From: Capsaspora owczarzaki ATCC 30864 | Lineage: Eukaryota; Opisthokonta; Filasterea | NCBI RefSeq assembly: GCF_000151315.2 | Contig: NW_011887297.1 | Location: 186,001-250,000, forward strand | Length of the DNA: 64,000 bases | Direction: 5' to 3' | Shown here: one piece after another, positions 55,592 to 64,000 of the stretch | Numbering within the stretch: position 1 is the first letter of the stretch | Layout of the letters: each line of letters starts with the position of its first letter | Translations under genes and position numbers: made by a program | Notes under the pieces: model-generated | Seen by the model: the letters and a program-made list of their open reading frames with translations, nothing else | Database searches by the model: none | What the model was told of the DNA's origin: nothing

Positions 55592-55947
55592 CCAAAAACA
55601 AACAAAGACTAGACGTCTGAGAAGAAGTGACAGGAAGTACAGAGCATTCAAAGTAACGAATTGCAAGCTAACGAGGATGAAACTTACCGAAAAGGAGAGG
55701 CAGAGCGAAAGAGAAGGCAGCGAACGAAACGAGGAGCACTGCTTTGAACGGCAGCAATCGCATTTTGCATTGCATGGCAGATCTCGTTGCAATGCCAAGC
55801 CATAACTCATCATCATCATCCTCATTTTCATCACCATCATCGCCCAACTCTGAAGTGCTGTGCTCTGAGATCACAATCACTGACCTTTCGATGGCATTCA
55901 CTCTTTTTTTTTTTTTTTCTTTTTTCCTTCTTGTTTTCTGTTCAATC
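55592..55947. promoter_or_regulatory. Divergent region between MOSPD-like gene and FKBP15
   Basis: About 356 bases separate the two starts. It includes ATC/TCA microsatellite runs (55805-55850) and a T run shortly before the FKBP15 ATG. No core promoter element was assigned. Confidence 0.4.
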
Positions 55948-58900
55948 ATGTTTGAAGCAGACGACGATGACGCCTTCATGCCCAACGCCACCAGGTTTGT
56001 ACCCTCATCCTCATTCCCCAGTCTCAATCTCAGTGCACAGTGCACAGTGCTCGTCGCTCTGGATGGCTGGCTTTGCTGGGCCGTGTCTGATGATGCGATG
56101 ATGCGATTTGGAGTTGTACAACTCTTTGCTCTTCGCTCTTCGCTCTCCTATCCCCTCCCCCTCTGATCTCTCCTTGACTCATTCCCTTCACTTGACATTC
56201 AGTCGTTCCCCCCTTCGCCCCTTTCCCCTCTTTCCCCTCCTTCCCCTCTTTCCCCTCTTTCCCTCCTCCTCTTCGCTTCTCTCTTCTGAATGATCGTCTC
56301 ATGCTCTTTTATTTTGTCCGTTTTTTTGTATGATTTTTATAGTATTTTTCCCTCCTTCTCAACCCCTCTTCTTCTCCCTTCTCCCTCTCTGTTTCAGCGT
56401 CGTCCCCTCCTCCCCTTTCCACCGCACTCATCCCTCTCCCTCCCCTCCTTCCTCTCCTTCATTCTCTCGTTCGTTTCGATCGCAAATCGTCCTCTTTTTT
56501 TTTTTTTTTTTGTCCTTTTTTTTATCCCTTTGTGTTTTTTTTTTTTTCTATTATTTTCCTCGTGACCCTTTTGATTTTTTTTTTCAATTTCTTCTTCAAT
56601 CCTTCCATTCACAAAGATGAGCAAGATTGATTCTGAAGATGGCGACTGGGCGACTGGTGCTGCTGCTGCTGGTGGTGGTGGTGATGGTGGCAATGGTGAG
56701 GAGAGGGGCGAGAACATCATGGCAATGGTCGAAATCAGACAGCACAGACACTGAACACTCTGCCACTCTGCCCACTGTGGCACAAACGCACGCACTGCTC
56801 CACCTCACCAATCAAAGCTTTGCACCAAACATTGACATCTCATTCGTGCTTACGACTCCCCCTCCCCATTTGCTCTTGGTCCAACGACGCAGCTCGAACA
56901 AGCTGGCTGGCCTCTTCGCCGGTCAGTCGGGCGGCCCCGCGGCCAACCCCGCAATGACCTACCAACGCCCGGTCGCTCCAAAGACCGCTGCTGCACCGGC
57001 GGGCGCCCCCGCGGCTGCTGCTCCAGCGCTGGCCCTGATCCATCACGCACCGGTCCACGTCTACAAGTTGTAAGTGATTTGCCCAAAAGTTGTGTGCAGT
57101 GACCAACAAGGTCGCAGATTTTTGTGCTCATTGCAGCCATCTGTTGCTCTGCCAGCGTGAATGGACAGTACGCCACCCAAGGCAAGTTTGGTGCCGCCAT
57201 TGTCGGCAACTTTGCCAGCCAGCAGGTACGAGCCGACTTTTTTTTTTTCGCAGATGAATGAGCAAACACGCTTTTTGTTTTGATTGCTTTGCACCGATCG
57301 TTGTTGTAACTGACCATCTTCTCACGCTGCACAACAGTACAAGCTCCTGCTGTACGTCAACAACAGCCAGCGTCTGTGCGAGACGGCCATCTCGCCCGAC
57401 TTTGTCCTCACTGTAAAGTCATTTTGCGAATTTTGTGTGTCGGCCCGTTTTGGTTGTGCACTCACCTGTCGCCTGTCGTCAGGTCTCGCCAAACAACTAT
57501 GCTTCCTTCTACGACGAAGCCCGCCAAAACTGGTCGCTTCACTTTGAGACCGAGGCGCAGGCTCTCGACTTTGCTCGACAGGTGAGAAAAAGACACCAAA
57601 CCAACTGAAAATGGAAGTTTTCTCAACCGCGCACTCACCGTTCTTTTGATGCACTTGGCTTAGATTGCTCTTGCTCGTTTCAACACCGCACCTCGAGGCC
57701 TCGTGCGCCAAGATCTCAACTTGGGCGAGGGCAATGTACGTGTCAATGTTGATTGTTTGTCTAGTTTCCCCCAGATACACGGAAAGTGGCCCATTATTGT
57801 ATTCTCTGCTCATTTGTTTCTTCTTCTTTCTTGCCACATCTCTGCCATTCTATTTTTGCGCAGGCTCTGTCCGCTGGCGACTCGGTCGAGGTTCGCTACA
57901 CTGGCTGGCTGCTGACCAACGGCGTGCTGGGAGCCGTCTTTGACAGCAACGCTGGCAAGGATGCCAAGGCATTCCGCTTCAAGATCGGCGCCGGAAAGGT
58001 TGTGCGCGGCTGGGACGAGGGTGTCGTTGGCATGAAGAAGAACCAGTCGCGTCTTCTTGTCGTTCCCCCGGCACTCGGCTATGGCAACCAGACGATTGCC
58101 TCCATTCCGCCAAACTCGACGCTGGTGTTTGACGTCACCATTCTTAAGATCAAGTGGGGCAAGGAAGAGGGTGCAGCCACCCCCGCAGCCGTCACAGCGT
58201 CGCCCGCCGCGGCCGTCCCTGCTCCGATTGTTGCAGCCCCCGTTGCCGCGCCTGTTGCCGCCGCCGCCCCGCCTTCACCGACGCTCTCGATCGCCGACAG
58301 GTCCCGCACAGAGTCCTTGAGCCAACCCGCGGGCGAGAAGTCCCAGCTGCTCAACCGCATGGCCAAGCTTGGCAAGCCCATGCTGCCATTCGCTGGTGCC
58401 GTCGCCGCCGCACCCGAGTCCGACGACGAGGGAGAGACTGGAATCACTCCCCAGCAACCCGACCCAGTCGTGCAGACGCTTTTGCAACAGCAGCAACAGC
58501 AGCAGCAGCAGCTTTTGCTCCAGCAGCAGCAAGAGCAAGAAAAGCTGCTCAAGCAACAGCAACAGCAGGCCCAACTGCAGCAGCAGCAACTTCAGCAGCA
58601 GCAGCAGCAGCAGCTTCAGGCGGCGAATGCTGCGTTGCTTCAGCAGCAGCAGCTTCAAGCGGCCCAAGCCCAAGCCCAAGCCCAAGCTGCAGCCATTCAG
58701 GTCCAACCTCAGTGGAATGCCCCTGCCAGCCAAGCACTGTCGCTGTACCAGCCTGCGCGCGCCGTGCCCCAGCAACCCTTGCTGGGTGCCGATCCCTTCT
58801 TGCAGACCAACGCCGCCGCCATTGCTGCGCTCCAGCAACAGCAGCAACAACAGCAGCAGCAGCAACTCTTGGCTGCCGCTGGCCTCGACACAACTGGCCT

Positions 58901-61900
58901 CAACCTGACTCCCACCACCCTGCTCATCGAGACCCGCAAGCAGTACACTGACGTCAAGACCACCTTGGGCGACGTGTCGACGCGCGTGGAGGCCATCGCC
59001 ACCCGCCTCGAGCGTGGCATGTTTATCGGCCAGAACGGCGCGGAGTCGACCGGCCTTGAGGCGGCCGCTTTGCTGCAAAGCGTGCAGCGCTTGGTGATTG
59101 ATAACGAGCGCCTGCGCAAGGAGACGTTCGAGAAGAGCGCTCGCATTGAAAAGCAAAACGACAAGATTGCGCAGCTGCTCGAGTCCAACCAGCGCTACAT
59201 TGAGAAGAGCAACTCGATGCTCGAGCAACGCAACGACACATTCAAGGAGACCACCTCGCAGGCCCAGAGCCGCATGCTCTCCCTGGAGCAAGAAAAGGTC
59301 CGTCTCACCTCCGAGGCTGCCGAGGCCACTGGCCGTGCTGGCCAGCTCCAAGTTCAGCTCAACGCTGCCCAGCAGATTGAGTCGGAGCTCCGCACCGAAC
59401 TGGCCCTCGTGAAGAGCAACTATGCTCGCGACACTGCCGAGATCGAGACCCACCGCGTGACTGCCCGCGCCGCTGAGAGCAAGCAGCTTGAGCACGAGCG
59501 CATCCTTCGCGATGAGCGTCAGGTTCGCAAGGATCTCGAGGCCAAGATTGAGCTGCTGACCGAGGAGCTGACCGAGCTTCGCGCCTTCCGCGACTCCAAC
59601 GAGAAGGCGCTTGCCGAGCGCAAGCGCAAGGCGCAGGTTGAGCAGAAGCGTCTCGAGCAGGAGATTGCCGACCTCAAGGCACGCCATGAAATCGAGCTGG
59701 ACGAGGTGCGCGAGTCTCTGCGCAAGGAGCGTGCTCAGTTTGACGCCACCATTGGCGAGCAGACCAAGAAGATTGCCTCCGAGCTTGATGCCGAGTGGAA
59801 GCTCAAGACTGCGCGGGCCGAGGCCGCGCTTGACGAGAAGTGGAAGAAGGCTCTCGCTGAAGCCGAGGACGAAACAACCCGTGTGCGCATGCGCCTGACC
59901 TCTTCCGAGGAGACCATCCAGTCGCTGCGCAGCTCGCACGGCAACTTTGCCGAGGCGGAAACCGCCATGCGTCAGCAGGTGCTTGCCCTGCAGGAGCGCG
60001 AAATGTCGCTCAACCGCGACTTGGCCGAAGCTCGCCAGGAACTCCAGCACAAGCAGAATGTCGTTTCCAAGCTCGAGCAGCAGGCTCAAGCCGACAAGGA
60101 CCGCTTCCGCTCCTTGGCCGACCAGGCATTCACCAAGGGCAAAGAGGAAGGCCGTGTCGAAGGCGAGGCTGCCGCCGCTGCTCGCCCGAACGCGTCCGGC
60201 GCTTCCGCCGGCGAGGTCGAAACGCTGCGCCGTGAGATTCGCGAAATCAATGCCAACCTGGCCACCGAGAAGGTGACCGAGGTCAAGAAGGTCATGAACG
60301 CCGTCTTTTACCAGGTCAAGGGCGAGTTTGAGCCCAAGCAAACCTACCGCGGTACCGACGTGGTTTCCTCCATCATGGAAGTCATCAAGTCTACCACTCT
60401 TAAGCTCGTGAGCGCCGCCCAAAAGGCCGCTGCTGGTGAAGACGAAGAGGAAGACGACGAAGACGACGAGGAGGAGGATGACGAAGAGGAAGAAGACGAG
60501 GACGAGGAGGACGAAGAGGCTGACGAGCCGCCCAAGTCGGTGGCCGCCGTCGCCTCCCCCGTTGCCGCTGCCCCCGTCGCTGCTGCATCTGCCCCCGTTG
60601 TAGAAGCTGTCGCGAAGGTCGAGGAGGAAGAACAGAAGGAACAGGAGGTCGTCCCCGCCAAGTCCGAGGCTTCCCCTGTTGCTGCTGCTGCTGCTCCCGA
60701 GTCGCACGCCGATGTGGAGGCCGCTGTTTCTGCCGCTGCGGCTGCCCCCGAGCCAGAGGAATCTGCCGTCGTTCCTGAGGCTGTTGCTGAACCCGAGGCT
60801 GAAGTGGTTGCCGAGCCTGTTTCTGAGCCTGAAGCTGCTGCTGAGGTTGCTGCTGAGCCTGAGGTTGCTGCTGAGTCTGAGGTTGCTGCTGAGCCTGAGG
60901 TTGCTGCTGAGCCTGAGGTTGCTGCTGAGCCTGAGGTTGCTGCTGAGCCTGAAGCCGCTGAACCTGAAGCTGCTGCTGAGCCTGAGGTTGCTGCTGAACC
61001 CGAAGTCGCCGCCGAACCCGAAGTCGCCGCCGAACCTGAAGCTGCTGCTGAGCCTGAGGTTGCTGCTGAGCCCGAAGTCGCCGCTGAACCCGAAGTCGCC
61101 GCTGAACCCGAAGTGGCTGCTGAGCCTGAAGTGGCTGCTGAACCCGAAGCCGACCCGTTCTCGGCCGACGATGCCACTCCCGCCTCGAAGCGAAACGAGA
61201 GTGACGACGAACCCGAGGAGGAGGAACTGTTCAAGCCAAGCGCTGCCCCTGCCGCCCCTGCTGCTGCTGCTGCCGACGAGGACGACGAAGAGCTTTTCAA
61301 GGAACCTACCCCAGCGCCGGTCGTTGCTGAATCCAAGCCTGCCCCCGCCGCTGCCTCCAGCTTCTTTGGTAAGTCTCGAGTTGACTGAGAAGACGTTGAT
61401 TGAAGTTCAAATCGTTTTGTGCTAACTTGTCTCCTGAACATGCAGACCCGCTTGCTGGAGACGATGACGATCTCTTTGTGACCCCAAGCAAGATCGTTTC
61501 TGCTCCCGCCGTGACGGAAGCACCTGTCGTTGCTGATTCTGCCGTCAGCGCTGCTCCCGCATCTGGCACGCCCTCCAAGTCTGCGGCGTAAGTCAGCGAA
61601 CTCGCTTGTCAACAATGTCTTGCACACCGTACCGTGTCTGACGCACGCCGTTTGAACACTTTGCAGTGCCATTTTCGGCTTTGATGACGACGAGGATGAC
61701 AGCTCTGATTTGTTTGCCACTCCGGCCACTTCCAAGGCGGTAAGCAGTTGGTTTCTGGTGTACTTTTGATGTGTTGCTCTTTTTCCTCATTCTTGTCCTT
61801 GCTTGGTTTCTCTCCAACAATTGCAGGCTCCTCAACCAGCCGTTGAAGCATCGCCTGCTGCCTCGACACCTTCAAAGAAACCGAGCGTGCCGCTGTTTGA

Positions 61901-61931
61901 CGACGACGACGACGATTTCTTTGGCAAATAA
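55948..61931 (+). CDS. FKBP15: FKBP15 (WAFL)-like protein: WH1-like, FKBP and coiled coil
   Basis: Ten exons (55948-55994, 56893-57069, 57156-57225, 57338-57412, 57483-57581, 57664-57735, 57864-61368, 61446-61587, 61667-61739, 61827-61931) encode 1454 residues. MFEADDDDAFMPNATR precedes a WH1-like domain (VNGQYATQGKFGAAIVGNFA, LTVSPNNYASFYDEARQNWS). The FKBP domain reads SVEVRYTGWLLTNGVLGAVF, GAGKVVRGWDEGVVGMKKNQ, SRLLVVPPALGYGN, retaining the FKBP12 active-site Tyr, Trp and LGYG. A poly-Gln region, a coiled coil of about 450 residues, an acidic run, AAEPEV repeats and three acidic LF-type motifs follow. Human FKBP15 works on early endosomes and binds the WASH complex. Intron 1 (55995-56892) is 898 bases and extremely pyrimidine-rich. 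Confidence 0.95.
60790..61150 (+). repeat. AAEPEV hexapeptide repeat in FKBP15
   Basis: About twenty imperfect 18-base units encode AAEPEV, with synonymous drift (GTTGCTGCTGAGCCTGAG and GTCGCCGCCGAACCCGAA types in blocks). The antisense strand stays open over most of the FKBP15 exon and gives long Ala/Ser and Leu-rich false frames. Confidence 0.85.
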
Positions 61932-62229
61932 TTGGATAGCGTGCTAGCGTTGGTGTTGTTTCTCTTCTTGTCTTCTCATTTTTTTTTCATCCAAACGCAG
62001 CAGTTGTGTTTGACTGCAAATAAACGAAATGTTGTTTTCTTTGTGTCATCAGTGAGTGAAGAAAGCGGCTTGGGTGATCTTCCACTTGCTCGCGATGCTT
62101 ATTTGTTCGAACATATTGGTTGGGCCTTGATAGTGAAATGGATTTTAGCATTGTCTCATAACTTCGATCAGCGCTTTGCGTTTTCGGTGTACAAGCAGTT
62201 GAACATTTCAGCATGTGCACCGGACTCGC
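61932..62229. other. Convergent 3' region between FKBP15 and TSEN2
   Basis: About 300 bases between the two stops, T-rich on the left, with no coding sequence. It should contain the polyadenylation sites of both genes; AATAAA-like ATAAACGAAA lies near 62021. Confidence 0.4.
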
Positions 62230-63924
62230 TCAAAGCTCCTGCTCGGGGACAAATCTTCGCAATAAGACTTCACGGACTTGGAGTCGACTAATGCATAACG
62301 GAGAGGCCAATTCTTGCTCATCCATATCGCGCGGTTTGAGCACATTAACGAGTAGCGTTTCCTGGCAAGACGAGCAAGCGTGTATTTCAGGTGAGTACGC
62401 ACGTTCTCGGCCTAAATATCTGAACAACAGGCTATTGCAAGCCAGTACCTTCTTCACTTGGTCGGTTGTACGAGCTAGTGCCAACAGTGTAGGCCACGTG
62501 GCAAACCGCATATCCATCGAGGCGCGGGGATCGAAATGGTTGTGAAACGCAAACGGTTTGTAGGAATCAACAGCAGCTTCTGCATCCTCGTATGGCGCAC
62601 TATCAAGTGACACTGGCACCAGAGTGTCTTCGTGCAGCAGCTGGATGGCGACTGTAAAGCTGCGTAAAGTCGGAGGAGGAGGATTCGAAACAATCCAAAG
62701 GTCAGTTGATGAAAGCAGGACAAAAAGTAAAGACAAAGATGCGCTATCAACTCACTTTGAATGGAAAAACACGGGTCCTCGGCGGTACAAAACTATAGGT
62801 GAAAGTATTCCCAGTTCGGTTCAGCGAAAGGGTTTCAAAAATGCGGTGACAAAAAAACCAATGACTGGTGAACTTACCGAATTCGACGCCATACTTTAAT
62901 CCTGGTCGAGGAACCCAGCCCTTCGAGCGGCAGTAGTGATACGCAACATAACGTTCGACAAACCGTGGTTCGGTAGCGCGACACACAGCCCAAAATTCAT
63001 CGATGGATAGGATGTTCTGAAGCGAAAGATGGCAGCACAAGCGTGAGTTTACCACAGCATGGCTAGCAAACCCCAGCTCACGCCGTTTGTTCCTGGGCTG
63101 AGACCGAGGAGAAGCAGACTACTCACCCCATTTTCGTTACAAACGTCCAAGCAGCCAAGGGCAAACTGCAAGAACATGGCTTCTTCGAGAGCCAGCTGCA
63201 AATGCTCTGTCGGCCATGTGTCATCTGGAACTCCCAAGTGTGCCCATGCATGCTGATAGACTTTGGTTGGAGGGATTGGTTGTGCTGGCTCGAGGTTGGA
63301 TGCGGCATCGGAAGTTGGCTGTGACGAAAGCGGCACTTGTGTTGCTTGTGACTCTGACACCATCTCTTCTTCGTCTTCTTCTTCTTCTTCTTCCATATCC
63401 TCGCCTAGCTCGTCCGCCTTGGTGAGGTCGTCATCGGACACGGGGAGGCTCGAATCGTCGTCGGTTTTCATGGCCTCAGCTCCTTCGGTAACCGCTGCGC
63501 TGCCTGACGCTGCTGCAGAGGCCTCGGCTCGTCGCTTCAATCGTAGCTCTGTCTTTGCGCGTCGATTGTTCACTTGCAAACCACTGGCGATGCGGGAAGC
63601 CAATCGCTGCTCGTGCGACTGCTGCTTTTTGGCTGCTTTGGCCGCAATCACATCGAACTTGGCCTTTCGTTGCTTGTCACGTTTCGACTTCCGTTCGGCC
63701 TGTCGTTGTTTGGCCGTCACTGACACAAGTACGGTTGGGCGTTGGCGGAATAATTGTGAGCGAAACCTGGCAGTCAACACGCAAGCAACTACCAAAAAGT
63801 TTCGATAACACAGCGAATACATGTCCGTACTTGCTGGCTTGCTATATACGCCATTGCTAATCTTCCGCACCATCTCGTGAAAGTCTGGCTCGTACTTGGA
63901 AAGGGAGCCCTTGCCAAAGAATCC
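62230..63924 (-). CDS. TSEN2: tRNA-splicing endonuclease catalytic subunit SEN2, 3' part
   Basis: Six exons are seen (63831-63924, 63127-63719, 62878-63016, 62756-62792, 62449-62659, 62230-62361); at least one upstream exon must lie beyond 64000. The first begins GFFGKGSLSKYEPDFHEMV, like the conserved SEN2 N-terminus. A basic, coiled and acidic linker follows (KQRQAERKSKRDKQRK, then EEEEEEDEEE). The catalytic domain reads FVERYVAYHYCRSKGWVPRP, GLKYGVEF|VLYRRGPVFFHS and FTVAIQLLHEDTLVPVSL, ending VREVLLRRFVPEQEL. The Tyr, His and Lys triad of SEN2 is probably met by Y in VLY, H in FFHS and a Lys in DQVKKE; only the His is firm. SEN2 cuts the 5' splice site of intron-containing pre-tRNAs. An 84-residue acidic loop (62449-62659) lengthens the domain. 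Confidence 0.9.
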
Positions 63925-64000
63925 CTGTGTGGTGGTGCATGACCCAAATTTTTTCGTGGTAGCAAATCGGATGAAAAGGATGAGTTGAAACGAATCAAAC

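Noticed and set aside
56626-56700. Possible exon MSKIDSEDGDWATGAAAAGG upstream of FKBP15 exon 2
   Set aside because: Its available donors are in the wrong phase for exon 2, whereas the exon at 55948-55994 joins in phase and resembles the FKBP15 start.
58275-60707. 810-codon minus-strand open frame, Leu-rich
   Set aside because: It lies opposite the FKBP15 coiled-coil exon, where codon bias removes antisense stops; no family is recognised.
60344-61735. 463-codon minus-strand frame rich in Ser, Ala and Thr
   Set aside because: It is the antisense of the AAEPEV repeat and acidic region of FKBP15, open because of the repeat.

Overview
This is a gene-dense eukaryotic nuclear window with short introns (mostly 60-150 bases, T-rich before the acceptor, GT-AG). 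The protein set suits a unicellular relative of animals. I infer a filasterean such as Capsaspora owczarzaki because of the leucine-rich-repeat (LRR) genes built one repeat per exon, a receptor-like protein with phosphotyrosine motifs, and animal-type FKBP15, SERAC1, MOSPD and glutaminase. The species is inference, not something the sequence proves. Gene models below were built by hand: exon phases were checked for most multi-exon genes, but UTRs and transcription starts were not resolved.

Layout. 1-5.7 kb: the 5' half of an RNI-type LRR gene (-), an LRR transmembrane receptor (-), then a gene-poor stretch with a Tc1/mariner relic. 5.7-18.2 kb: housekeeping genes for an Atg14-like autophagy protein (+), NF-YB (-), RPL13 (+), RPS16 (-), gamma-COP (+) and a gamma-glutamylcyclotransferase-like protein (-). 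18.4-28.5 kb: NBP35/NUBP1 (-), a PNRC/Edc1-like decapping-enhancer candidate (-), GET5/UBL4A (+) and SERAC1 (-). 28.5-35 kb: an uncharacterised membrane protein (-), a 1.6-kb Tc1/mariner element with 32-bp inverted repeats, eIF6 (+) and an orphan LRR exon. 35-51.4 kb: an unknown protein (+), SUCLG1 (+), a CTR copper transporter (+), GTF3C6-like TFIIIC subunit (-), eIF2B-alpha (+), an endophilin-B-like BAR-SH3 protein (+), a patatin-type lipase of the SDP1/TGL family (+) and an unknown basic/acidic protein (+). 51.5-64 kb: glutaminase (-), a MOSPD-like MSP-domain protein (-), FKBP15 (+) and the 3' part of TSEN2 (-, running off the right edge).

The genes do not form one pathway. They cover translation and RNA processing (RPL13, RPS16, eIF6, eIF2B-alpha, TSEN2, TFIIIC), membrane traffic (gamma-COP, Atg14, BAR-SH3, FKBP15, GET5, MOSPD) and metabolism (SUCLG1, glutaminase, lipase, SERAC1). 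The most unusual item is the LRR receptor at 1336-3793, whose short tail carries several tyrosine motifs but no kinase domain. I saw no retroviral, Polinton, CRISPR or toxin elements, and identified no tRNA or rRNA by eye.
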